From Oscillospiraceae bacterium (GTDB lineage: Bacteria > Bacillota > Clostridia > Oscillospirales > Acutalibacteraceae): DNA of 6,035 nucleotides. How positions within the stretch are numbered: the first letter of the stretch is position 1; every line of letters begins with the position of its first letter. Below are positions 1 to 5,952 of the stretch, piece after piece. Under the pieces are notes generated by a model. The model was given only the letters and a program-made list of their open reading frames with translations, was not told the DNA's origin and made no database searches. Position numbers and translations under genes: made by a program. The stretch spans positions 1 to 6,035 of the forward strand of contig SVOX01000097.1 of the NCBI GenBank assembly GCA_015066165.1. The letters are read 5' to 3'.

Positions 1-1305
1 GTTTGATTCGTTAACAGCCAAATCCAAATCAAAATCAAAATGGCTGTTTGGCTCACGCAGATTAAAGAAAAATCTTGCCGCATCAATTGGAACTTCATCA
101 AGAAGTGTTACCAAAGTAATTGCTTTACCCGAACGTTTAGACGCCTTTATAACTTCACCGTCACGAACAAGACGAACCATTTGCATAAGCACAACGTCAA
201 GACGGTTGGCATCAACACCCAAAGCAGTTAAAGCCGCTTTTAAACGTGGAACGTAACCGTGATGGTCAGCGCCTAAAATGTCGATTGCCTTGTCAAATTT
301 ACGGGTTACAAGTTTGTTGTAGTGATAAGCAATATCGGGTACTACATAGGTTGGAACACCGTTTGCACGAACAAGTACAAAGTCTTTATCACAGCCAAAC
401 TCGGTTGCTTTAAACCATAAAGCATCTTCTTGAGTATAGGTATAACCGCTCTCTTTAAGCAATTCAACAATTCTTTTTGCTTCGCCGTTATTGTGAAGTG
501 TACTCTCTTTGAACCAAGTGTCGTATTTAATACGGTATTTCAAAAGGTCACGCTCAAGCCCTTCAATATTTTGCGGAAGTGCAAATTCCACAAGCGCTTT
601 TCTGCGTTCCAGTTCAGTTTTTTCAACAAAACTGTCACCGTGAATTTTAGCAAACGCTTTGGCGTGGTTTATAATATCTTCACCGTGGTAAGAATCTTCC
701 GGCATTTCGATTCCGTCTTTATAAAGTTGTAAATATCTTAAATCAAGTGAAAGACCAAATTTATTAATTTGGTTACCGGCATCGTTTATATAAAACTCCC
801 TTTCGGTATAGTAACCCGCTGCCGACATAACAGCCGCCAAACAGTCACCCAAAGCGCCGCCTCTGGCATTACCTATATGCATAGGTCCTGTGGGGTTTGC
901 CGATACAAACTCAACAAGCACACGTTCACCTTTACCGTAATCGCTTTTACCGTAATCTTCGCCTTTTTGCTCGACATCTAAAACAATATCGGCATAATAT
1001 TTTTTGCTTAAAAACAAATTTATAAAACCGGGACCTGCAATTTCGGCTTTTTCTATATAACTACCCTCAAAATCTGCTTTTTTAATAATTGCTTCGGCAA
1101 TCATACGTGGTGCACATCTAAAAAGTCGTGACCAAACCATTGCCGCATTAACCGCATAATCACCATGGTCACGGTTTGCCGGAACTTCAATAGTAAAATC
1201 GGTAAGTTCTGCAGTTTGCAAACTACCGTCAGCCATGGCTTTTTTGGTAGCATTTATAATAATATTTTTTATTTCTTCTCTTGCTTTTGTAACTACTACT
1301 GACAT
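1..1305 (-). CDS. argS: Arginyl-tRNA synthetase, N-terminal 435 residues (cut by window edge)
   Basis: Class Ia aminoacyl-tRNA synthetase that charges tRNA-Arg with arginine using ATP in the cytosol. The frame is open from the ATG at 1305 to base 1, giving 435 residues. The family is usually about 550-580 residues, so most of the C-terminal DALR anticodon-binding domain lies outside the window. The N-terminal Add-1-like domain spans roughly residues 1-115. The HIGH signature appears as ANPTGPMHIGNARGG (residues 136-150, HIGN at 143-146). GADHHGYVPRL is at 345-355. The KMSKS-loop equivalent is VIKASKRSGKA (385-395), with Ala where Met is usual; ArgS is known to be variable here. AARFFFNLR follows at 409-417. 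An AAGAGG Shine-Dalgarno at 1315-1320, 9 nt upstream, supports this start. It begins 1 nt after the DUF1934 stop and is the third gene of the murI operon. No T-box leader is seen, because the gene is internal to the operon. Confidence 0.97.
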   Translation of the reverse strand, partial: MSVVVTKAREEIKNIIINATKKAMADGSLQTAELTDFTIEVPANRDHGDYAVNAAMVWSRLFRCAPRMIAEAIIKKADFEGSYIEKAEIAGPGFINLFLSKKYYADIVLDVEQKGEDYGKSDYGKGERVLVEFVSANPTGPMHIGNARGGALGDCLAAVMSAAGYYTEREFYINDAGNQINKFGLSLDLRYLQLYKDGIEMPEDSYHGEDIINHAKAFAKIHGDSFVEKTELERRKALVEFALPQNIEGLERDLLKYRIKYDTWFKESTLHNNGEAKRIVELLKESGYTYTQEDALWFKATEFGCDKDFVLVRANGVPTYVVPDIAYHYNKLVTRKFDKAIDILGADHHGYVPRLKAALTALGVDANRLDVVLMQMVRLVRDGEVIKASKRSGKAITLVTLLDEVPIDAARFFFNLREPNSHFDFDLDLAVNESN

Positions 1306-1306
1306 T

Positions 1307-1735
1307 TTAATTTACCTCTTTAATGGAAATATTTACGTGGTTGCGACTTAAAAGTTGCAAATTTGTGTCTATTGTATAATTCATACTTATTTTTCCGCCG
1401 TTATCGTTTAAATCGGCTTTAACCTTTTCACCAAAAATACCTAACGACAACTCACCCATAGGGGTCATATAAAAACAGTTGTTTCTAACACCTTTTTCAA
1501 TAACCATTCGGCTTTTATAAGAACCGTTGCGTTGCATAACCACCGAATTATCGGGCTTTATAAATACGGTTGTTTTTATTTCACCCTCAACCTCTAACAG
1601 TTGGCTTTCGTCATAAGAAATATAATAACTTCCGTCCCTTACGCCAAACTTACCGTCGGTTGTAAATTCAATCGAATCGGTATTACCGTCAACCGTTTGT
1701 TCGGTTTTAATATCTATTATAACGTCCTTTATCAT
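1307..1735 (-). CDS. DUF1934 (YwiB-like) small beta-barrel protein
   Basis: A 142-residue protein of the DUF1934 family, whose Bacillus subtilis member YwiB is likewise encoded directly upstream of argS. The family is described as a calycin-like beta-barrel. Its biochemical role is not established and I do not assign one. Family-like landmarks are GSYYISYDES (35-44), TTVFIKPDNSVVMQRNGS (55-72), a YMTPMGELSLGIF segment (about 89-101) and a closing NGGKISMNYTID strand (about 112-123). No signal peptide or membrane segment is visible. Its ATG overlaps the murI stop as ATGA (1732-1735), so translation is probably coupled. The only Shine-Dalgarno-like stretch (AAAGGTGG) lies about 13 nt upstream, too far to be strong on its own, which fits coupling. 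argS starts 1 nt after its stop. Family assignment rests on pattern and neighbourhood. Confidence 0.88.
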   Translation of the reverse strand: MIKDVIIDIKTEQTVDGNTDSIEFTTDGKFGVRDGSYYISYDESQLLEVEGEIKTTVFIKPDNSVVMQRNGSYKSRMVIEKGVRNNCFYMTPMGELSLGIFGEKVKADLNDNGGKISMNYTIDTNLQLLSRNHVNISIKEVN

Positions 1736-2544
1736 AAGTTGTTTATATCCACCTTTTGAACTTCGCTTCTGTCAACTTCACTCTCAAGCAAAATACTTGC
1801 CTGTGATTTAAAGAATTCGGGCTTGTCGCTAACGTAAAATCGGCTTTTACCGCCGTTTTGGTTTTCAAGAGCATTTTCTTTCAAATACTCTGCCACCGCC
1901 TTTGCAGTAGCAGTACCCGCATTTATAAGGGTTACATCTTCACCTAAAACCTTTTTTATTGGCTCACAAAGAACAGGATAATGTGTGCAACCCAAAATCA
2001 AAGTATCGGCGCCAAAATCTAAAATTGGTTTTAAGTAGCGTTTTACCGTTTCAAGCACAATAATATCGTCGGCTTTGTACCAACCTTCTTCAACAAGGGG
2101 CACAAACAAAGGACAAGCAACCGTTATAACCTGTGCTTTTGGGTTAAGTTTTAAAATTTCGGCTTTGTGTTGACCGCTTTTAACAGTGGCGCTTGTGCCA
2201 ATTACAGCAATTTTCCCGTTTTTACTCTTTTCCACCGCCTGACGAGAAGCGTGAGAAACTACCTCAAAAAACGGAACGGGCAATTCCTTTGCGGTATCCC
2301 CCGCCACCGAAGAAACCGTACCGCAAGCGGCAACTATAAGTTTAACGTCTTGGCTTAATAAAAACTTTTCATCTTGCCTTGCATATTTTTTAATTGTTTC
2401 AACACTTCGTGTACCGTAAGGCACACGGCCTGTATCGCCAAAATAAACTATATCTTCATTTGGAAGTTCTTTAATTATTTCCTTTACGACTGTAAGTCCA
2501 CCCAGTCCCGAGTCAAAAACGCCTATTGGACGCATGTCAGCCAT
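1732..2544 (-). CDS. murI: Glutamate racemase
   Basis: A cofactor-independent racemase that interconverts L- and D-glutamate in the cytosol, supplying D-Glu for the peptidoglycan stem peptide. Its 270 residues match the family length. Landmarks in order are IGVFDSGLGGLTVV (7-20, with the conserved Asp11-Ser12), YFGDTGRVPYGT (34-45), the first catalytic Cys in AACGTVSS (Cys74), IGTSATVKSG (115-124), the second catalytic Cys in GCTHYP (Cys186, with Thr187-His188), and a short C-terminal tail. The residue after Cys74 is Gly instead of the Asn of the usual ACNT motif; see findings. The start at 2544 is preferred over Met4 because AAGGAG (2553-2558) lies 8 nt upstream. First gene of an operon with DUF1934 and argS, driven by the promoter at 2576-2604. 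The 3' end overlaps the next gene by 4 nt. Confidence 0.96.
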   Translation of the reverse strand: MADMRPIGVFDSGLGGLTVVKEIIKELPNEDIVYFGDTGRVPYGTRSVETIKKYARQDEKFLLSQDVKLIVAACGTVSSVAGDTAKELPVPFFEVVSHASRQAVEKSKNGKIAVIGTSATVKSGQHKAEILKLNPKAQVITVACPLFVPLVEEGWYKADDIIVLETVKRYLKPILDFGADTLILGCTHYPVLCEPIKKVLGEDVTLINAGTATAKAVAEYLKENALENQNGGKSRFYVSDKPEFFKSQASILLESEVDRSEVQKVDINNL

Positions 2545-2575
2545 AAAATCAACTCCTTAAATGATTATTCATATT

Positions 2576-2604
2576 ATAATAACATATTATCAAAGTTTTT
2601 TCAA
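2576..2604 (-). promoter_or_regulatory. Sigma-A-type promoter of the murI-DUF1934-argS operon
   Basis: On the minus strand, TTGAAA (2599-2604) and TATTAT (2576-2581) are separated by exactly 17 nt. A perfect TATAAT lies 3 nt further downstream (2573-2578), but at 20-nt spacing from the same -35. Transcription would begin near 2568, giving a leader of roughly 25 nt with AAGGAG 8 nt before the murI ATG. The surrounding sequence is very AT-rich. It lies between the upstream LRR gene's terminator and murI, consistent with independent transcription. Confidence 0.75.
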
Positions 2605-2645
2605 CCATAATATTATATATAACTATATAGATTATTTGTAAACAC

Positions 2646-2670
2646 AAAAAGGGAGACTTTTCGTCTCCCC
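2646..2670 (-). terminator. Intrinsic terminator of the LRR protein gene
   Basis: A perfect 7-bp stem, GGGAGAC (2651-2657) with GTCTCCC (2663-2669), encloses a 5-nt loop. Read on the minus strand it is followed by a run of five T (2646-2650), then GTG and TTT. It starts about 10 nt after the LRR stop codon (2680). The opposite strand has no comparable T-run, so it acts for minus-strand transcription. It separates the LRR gene from the murI promoter about 40 nt downstream. Confidence 0.88.
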
Positions 2671-2679
2671 CTTTAAAAA

Positions 2680-4443
2680 TTATTTGGTTTTCATACGTTT
2701 CACGCTCGACCAAGCCGAATAATACCTCTTGTTTTTATAGGTTTTATACGTACGAATTCTTACGTAATAGGTCTTTTTCGCTCTTAGTTTTTTAATGGTT
2801 TTAGCAGTGTAAGATTTTTTAACAGTGACCTTTTTTGATGATTTAAAACTTTTCTTTAACGAATATTCCATTTGATAACCCGAAATATTTTTACTTTGCT
2901 TTTTAAATTTAATCTTTAAACTTTTCTTTTGGGCGGTTAGTTTTGATATTTTTGTGGCTTTTGAAACTATTTGAAAATAAAGTACCTTTTTACCGCTGTA
3001 ATTCCCCTTAAATTTTACTGTTACTTTATATTTGCCAAAGTTTTTTCTGCCCTTTGAGTAAGATACGGTATAATTTGATTTGGAAATAGTTCTACCGTTA
3101 GCATCTTTCACCGTTACAGTGGGCGTTCTTTTCTTGCCGTTATAAGTTACTTTTGTTGGAATTTTTACAGTTTTAATTTTTGAAATTTTTGTGCTTTCCA
3201 ATACCGTACCGCATACCGAACATTTGGTATCAATAGAGCCGTTTGCTGTAAGAGTCGCCTTTGTTTTGACAGTTATAATATTGTAGTTACCATGACCTTT
3301 ACTACTGTAATGCCAAACAGCATTCTCTAACATTTCATTATATATGCCAATACTAATATTTTTTCTGTTACTACTGCTACCGGTATAGAACACATTGTTT
3401 AATTTTTCACACGCATCAAAAGCACCAATACCAATACTTAATATGTTACTCGGTAATATAACCGCTTCTATCGCATCACAATATAAAAACGCATCCGCTC
3501 CAATAGATTTTACATTGTCGGGAATTGTAATACTGCTAAGCCCACGGCAATACATAAACGCACATTTGCCAATACTTTCAACTGTATTTGGTATAGTTAT
3601 ATTTTTAAGCGAAACACAATAACTAAAAGTTTCATCACCTATATATTCAACATGATTCCCAAGATTTATATTATTGAGCGAATTACAGTCATAAAAACTA
3701 AAATCGCCTATTTCTTTAATACCGTCAGGTATATTTACAGTAGTGAGATTATGACACCAACCAAAAGCGCTGTTTTCAAGATTTACAATACTGCTTGGAA
3801 GCGTCACACTTTTTAAAAATTCACATTGATGAAACGCACTATTCCCTATTGTTTCCACGCCTTCCGGCACAATGTAATCCACGTTTTTAATACCTTCGGG
3901 ATATCTAATCAATTTAGTTTTATCCTTGTTAAACAAAATACCGTCTTGGGAAGAATAATATTCATTATTTTCTGAAACGTTAATAGTTGTCAGCGTTTTA
4001 CAACCAAAAAACACCTCATCACCAACATATTCAACATTCTTAGGTATAATTACACTCTTTAAATTTGGGCAATCAATCAAAGAATAATTCCCAATAATTA
4101 AAACGTTTTCACCTATAACTATATTTTCAAGTTTATCGCAATTACCAAATGCAAATTCACCAATACTCTTGACTGTATCGCCAATAGTTAAACTTGTAAT
4201 ATCATCAAATCCAAAAAAACAATATTCGCCAATGCTAGTAACAGGATAACCTCCAAGAAATGAAGGCACTGCAATATCTCCAACCAATGACTGCATAGCA
4301 TATACAATAGTCGCTTCACCGTTAGATACTGTATAGGCGTAATGACCTTCTTTGTATTCGGTTTGAGCGTTTATCGTCATACCAAAAGAGAATACCGATA
4401 ATAAAAACACAAAAGTCAAAATGACCGATAACATTTTTTTCAT
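2680..4443 (-). CDS. Secreted BspA-like leucine-rich-repeat (LRR_5) protein with basic Ig/FN3-like C-terminus
   Basis: A 587-residue exported surface or extracellular protein. Residues 1-27 form a signal peptide: MKKM, a hydrophobic core, then cleavage probably near INAQ (24-27). Residues 71 to about 350 hold eleven LRR_5 units of the form IGxxAFxxCxxLxxIxIPxxVxx. Repeat starts at 71, 94, 117, 140, 199, 222, 245, 268, 291, 314 and 337 are exactly 23 residues apart, except for one 59-residue unit (140-198) carrying an island with DGILFNKDKTKLIRYPEG. Residues about 378-415 form a linker with a CSVC motif (408-411). Residues about 420-493 look like an Ig-type module and about 496-585 like an FN3-type module (GYQMEYS, TYYVRIRTYK, YYSAWS), very rich in lysine. 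No LPXTG, dockerin or membrane anchor is seen. BspA-type repeats are known from adhesion and binding proteins, but the ligand here is unknown. A G-rich SD (4451-4455) lies 7 nt before the ATG. Monocistronic, with its own promoter and terminator. Confidence 0.93.
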   Translation of the reverse strand: MKKMLSVILTFVFLLSVFSFGMTINAQTEYKEGHYAYTVSNGEATIVYAMQSLVGDIAVPSFLGGYPVTSIGEYCFFGFDDITSLTIGDTVKSIGEFAFGNCDKLENIVIGENVLIIGNYSLIDCPNLKSVIIPKNVEYVGDEVFFGCKTLTTINVSENNEYYSSQDGILFNKDKTKLIRYPEGIKNVDYIVPEGVETIGNSAFHQCEFLKSVTLPSSIVNLENSAFGWCHNLTTVNIPDGIKEIGDFSFYDCNSLNNINLGNHVEYIGDETFSYCVSLKNITIPNTVESIGKCAFMYCRGLSSITIPDNVKSIGADAFLYCDAIEAVILPSNILSIGIGAFDACEKLNNVFYTGSSSNRKNISIGIYNEMLENAVWHYSSKGHGNYNIITVKTKATLTANGSIDTKCSVCGTVLESTKISKIKTVKIPTKVTYNGKKRTPTVTVKDANGRTISKSNYTVSYSKGRKNFGKYKVTVKFKGNYSGKKVLYFQIVSKATKISKLTAQKKSLKIKFKKQSKNISGYQMEYSLKKSFKSSKKVTVKKSYTAKTIKKLRAKKTYYVRIRTYKTYKNKRYYSAWSSVKRMKTK

Positions 4444-4467
4444 AAAAGCACCCCCAATGTTTATTTT

Positions 4468-4496
4468 ATTATATCATTTTTACGTAACATTTGCAA
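4468..4496 (-). promoter_or_regulatory. Sigma-A-type promoter of the LRR protein gene
   Basis: On the minus strand, TTGCAA (4491-4496) and a perfect TATAAT (4468-4473) are separated by exactly 17 nt. Initiation near 4461 would give a short leader of about 18 nt containing the G-rich ribosome site (4451-4455). Nothing else is recognised between this promoter and the hairpin array that begins at 4548; the 50 nt upstream are AT-rich with no clear operator. Confidence 0.8.
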
Positions 4497-4547
4497 TAAA
4501 TAATGCCAAAACAAACCTGCTTTTTTGAATCCCTGATTTTTATTTTA

Positions 4548-4648
4548 ATGAAGTATCGGCTAATGCCGATATGAAGTTATGCCATTGGCATAATGAAGTT
4601 TTGCGCTTCGCACAAAATGAAGTTAAGTGTGACAAAAGTCACACTTAA
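4548..4648. repeat. Hairpin array 1: four different stem-loops joined by ATGAAG linkers
   Basis: ATGAAG occurs at 4548, 4571, 4593 and 4617, at intervals of 23, 22 and 24 nt. Each copy is followed by a different inverted repeat: TATCGGC/GCCGATA (4554-4560 with 4565-4571), TTATGCC/GGCATAA (4577-4583 with 4587-4593), TTTTG-C-GC/GC-A-CAAAA (4599-4617, one mismatch), and an 11-bp stem TTAAGTGTGAC/GTCACACTTAA (4623-4633 with 4638-4648). Linkers are constant while stems differ, so it is the pairing that is conserved and not the stem sequence. The array lies 3 nt beyond the intrinsic terminator at 4652-4682 in the minus-strand direction. It resembles REP/BIME-type intergenic elements in layout. The family is not identified and no coding potential is seen. 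Confidence 0.85.
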
Positions 4649-4651
4649 TTG

Positions 4652-4682
4652 AAAAAAGCACCGACAAAGTCGATGCTTTTTT
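4652..4682 (-). terminator. Intrinsic terminator of the four-helix-bundle/YdcF-like unit
   Basis: A 14-bp stem pairs 4652-4665 with 4669-4682 around a 3-nt loop. A-tract and T-tract flanks (six A, six T) make it potentially active in both directions. The single imperfect pair (4661 with 4673) is C-A in a plus-strand RNA but G-U in a minus-strand RNA, so the minus-strand hairpin is fully paired. This favours termination of the leftward transcript coming from the YdcF-like gene, about 86 nt upstream. Confidence 0.82.
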
Positions 4683-4768
4683 CTGGCTAAAAGTAACCAA
4701 GCGGAGCAAAATCGAGGTAAAAGTAAGTAAAAGTAGTGCACATGCTCCGTTAGATAGATTAAAATATG
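4683..4768. repeat. 3' region with three TAAAAGTA direct repeats and a long-range inverted repeat
   Basis: Non-coding stretch between the YdcF-like stop codon and its terminator. TAAAAGTA occurs at 4688, 4718 and 4728, that is at 30- and 10-nt steps on one face of the helix. A 7-bp inverted repeat, CGGAGCA (4702-4708) with TGCTCCG (4743-4749), encloses two of these copies and also a GTGCAC palindrome (4737-4742). I cannot name the element. It may be 3'-UTR structure, a protein-binding site or the remnant end of an insertion. Confidence 0.5.
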
Positions 4769-5380
4769 TCAGTTATTAGTTATTGAGGATAAATAAGATT
4801 TCATATCCTCAACAAATTGATTTCCACAACGTGCGAGTTCACCCAATACTCTGTCAATACCATTTTCAGTTGTAAACCAATTATCTTTTGTTATATTGTA
4901 GCAATGAACAGGGCATACCTTAATCTCAACATTGGGAAAAGCCATTTGATAAAGCATAAGGCAACGTCTGGCATGAAACGCTTTGCAGACAATCAATGCT
5001 GTTTTTATATCAATGCCACTTTCGTCAACGGCTTTTCGTGAAAGAAAAGCATTATCACGAGTATGTCTCGATTTATCCTCTCCGATAATTGCATCTATAG
5101 GTACACCGTTTTTTGCAAACACATCGATAAAGAACGCGCAGTCGGATTGGTAATCGCCAGTATATATTTCTGCTTTCGAACGAACACCTGGCCATTTATC
5201 TCGCTTAACACTAACTCCACCAGAGGGAATAAGCCACTTGGCATAACCTTTATGGTACAGTTCGGCCGCATATTCAGGTTGCTCAGGATGTGACCCTCCC
5301 GGCAGAAAGATTGCATCAACCTTTTCAGGCTCATCAGAAATAAAAATATAGTCGGAAATATCCGAAATAATCTTATTCAT
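4769..5380 (-). CDS. DUF218 / YdcF-like protein (203 aa)
   Basis: A protein of the YdcF/SanA/ElyC (DUF218) superfamily. Members have a Rossmann-like fold. E. coli YdcF has been reported to bind S-adenosylmethionine, while ElyC and SanA relatives affect the envelope. The substrate here is unknown. Signature elements are VDAIFLPGGS (21-30), LIPSGG (50-55), GEDKSRHTRDNAFLS (100-114, equivalent to the ExxSxNTxEN motif) and ALIVCKAFHARRCLMLY (128-144, equivalent to the VTxxxHxxRA strand-turn). No signal peptide or transmembrane helix is seen, unlike the membrane-anchored SanA/ElyC members, so it is probably cytosolic. I start it at the ATG at 5380 and not at the upstream in-frame ATG at 5440. The 5380 start overlaps the preceding stop as ATGA and has GAAGGAG (5389-5395) 8 nt upstream, and the extra 20 residues would lie wholly inside the preceding gene. 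It is translationally coupled to the four-helix-bundle gene. Confidence 0.85.
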   Translation of the reverse strand: MNKIISDISDYIFISDEPEKVDAIFLPGGSHPEQPEYAAELYHKGYAKWLIPSGGVSVKRDKWPGVRSKAEIYTGDYQSDCAFFIDVFAKNGVPIDAIIGEDKSRHTRDNAFLSRKAVDESGIDIKTALIVCKAFHARRCLMLYQMAFPNVEIKVCPVHCYNITKDNWFTTENGIDRVLGELARCGNQFVEDMKSYLSSITNN

Positions 5381-5730
5381 TTTGCATTCTCCTTCGCTGT
5401 GCGGCAGGAAGCGATCAGCATTACACGCAAGGAAGTACACTTTGCAGAAAGTGATTTATATAATTGCTCGTCGATGTAGTTGGTTCTGTGCAACAACTCA
5501 AGCCAATACCCTGTTTCACTTGCTTCTTTCAAAGCAATTTCCAACTTAGAAATAAAATCCTTCTTGCCTTGTGCATACTGTGCTTCGTGGATGTTGGCAC
5601 CGATGCTTGTACCACTTCTGCCGATTTGGTTAGAAATAATGGCTTCCCGATTTTCTTTAAGTTGCCTTACAAGGTTTATAATATCCACAGCAAACTCCAT
5701 TGAAAGTTCTGCAAGCTTATTTTCTTTCAC
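5377..5730 (-). CDS. Four-helix-bundle protein of the S23/IVP family (117 aa, GTG start)
   Basis: A small all-alpha protein of the family first seen in 23S rRNA intervening sequences (S23/IVP, four helix bundle protein). Its molecular role is not firmly known. The accessory protein Avd of diversity-generating retroelements has the same fold and a basic pentameric assembly. The hallmark is residues 37-80 from the GTG: GRSGTSIGANIHEAQ (37-51), KKDFISKLEIALKEASE (56-72) and TGYWLELL (73-80), with flanking helices at about 8-33 and 87-112. The length of 117 is typical. The start is GTG at 5730 because AAAGGAGG (5738-5745) lies 7 nt upstream. The in-frame ATG at 5811 would place its first residues in hairpin repeats and upstream of the promoter. 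First gene of a two-gene unit, overlapping the YdcF-like start by 4 nt. No 23S rRNA or reverse transcriptase is in the window. Confidence 0.9.
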   Translation of the reverse strand: MKENKLAELSMEFAVDIINLVRQLKENREAIISNQIGRSGTSIGANIHEAQYAQGKKDFISKLEIALKEASETGYWLELLHRTNYIDEQLYKSLSAKCTSLRVMLIASCRTAKENAK

Positions 5731-5752
5731 AAAATCGCCTCCTTTAAAAGTA

Positions 5753-5781
5753 ATTATATCATAAAATTCAGGACATTTCAA
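5753..5781 (-). promoter_or_regulatory. Sigma-A-type promoter of the four-helix-bundle/YdcF-like unit
   Basis: On the minus strand, TTGAAA (5776-5781) and TATAAT (5753-5758) are 17 nt apart. Initiation near 5746 leaves a leader of only about 16 nt, just enough for AAAGGAGG and the GTG start at 5730. The outer base of the -35 box (5781) is also the first base of the outermost ATGATG linker of hairpin array 2, so the array abuts the promoter directly. Confidence 0.82.
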
Positions 5782-5951
5782 TGATGCATCGCCAATGGCG
5801 ACATGATGCATTTGCTACGCAAATATGATGTTGCTCCCTTGGGTCGCAACGATGCGATATTTGCCCCAAAATGTAGCGAAGCCACACATCATTAGGCGAA
5901 GCTGTCATCATTGGGTGTTGCCCAACATCATTTGCCGAAGGCAAACATCAT
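5781..5951. repeat. Hairpin array 2: about eight stem-loops with ATGATG linkers on one side and CATCAT on the other
   Basis: ATGATG (or ACGATG) starts at 5781, 5803, 5825 and 5849. CATCAT starts at 5887, 5906, 5926 and 5946. Intervals are 19-24 nt, so the array is an inverted arrangement about a centre near 5870. Stems between linkers are TCGCC/GGCGA (5789-5801), ATTTGC/GCAAAT (5810-5824), TTGC-CCC/GGG-GCAA (5831-5849, small internal asymmetry), TGTAGC/GCCACA (5872-5886), a degenerate GGC/GCT (5895-5903), TTGGG/CCCAA (5911-5925) and TTTGCC/GGCAAA (5931-5945), often with GAA or TTC triloops. A weak ATTT/AAAT stem sits near the centre (5859-5872). Stems differ while linkers stay constant. No gene is seen here. 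The array fills the space between the tRNA terminator and the next promoter. Confidence 0.87.
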
Positions 5952-5952
5952 T

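Noticed and set aside
40..981. Plus-strand open frames at 40-231, 430-732 and 769-981
   Set aside because: They lie opposite the unmistakable argS frame, have low-complexity non-protein-like composition and no ribosome sites. They are shadows.
2167..2610. Plus-strand open frames opposite murI and its promoter
   Set aside because: Antisense shadows of a conserved gene with no protein-family features.
2545..2679. Riboswitch or T-box leader in front of the murI-argS operon
   Set aside because: The predicted leader is only about 25 nt and shows no T-box or other conserved structured motif.
4769..5440. Longer 223-residue version of the YdcF-like gene starting at 5440
   Set aside because: The 20 extra residues lie wholly inside the preceding gene in another frame, while the ATG at 5380 has a GAAGGAG site and a classic ATGA overlap.
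5377..5730. Diversity-generating retroelement accessory protein (Avd)
   Set aside because: The fold is related, but the sequence reads as the stand-alone S23/IVP family. No reverse transcriptase, template repeat or variable repeat is seen in the window.
5063..5764. Open frames on either strand overlapping the four-helix-bundle and YdcF-like genes in other frames
   Set aside because: Both underlying genes have clear family motifs and ribosome sites. The alternatives have neither.
5377..5811. Longer 144-residue version of the four-helix-bundle gene starting at the ATG at 5811
   Set aside because: Its first 27 residues are encoded by hairpin-repeat sequence and by the promoter itself. A strong Shine-Dalgarno 7 nt before the GTG at 5730, and the typical family length of about 117, fix the shorter start.
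4548..5951. CRISPR array
   Set aside because: The constant part is only about 6 nt, units are 19-24 nt, the variable parts are self-complementary, and there are no cas genes. This fits hairpin arrays and not repeat-spacer arrays.
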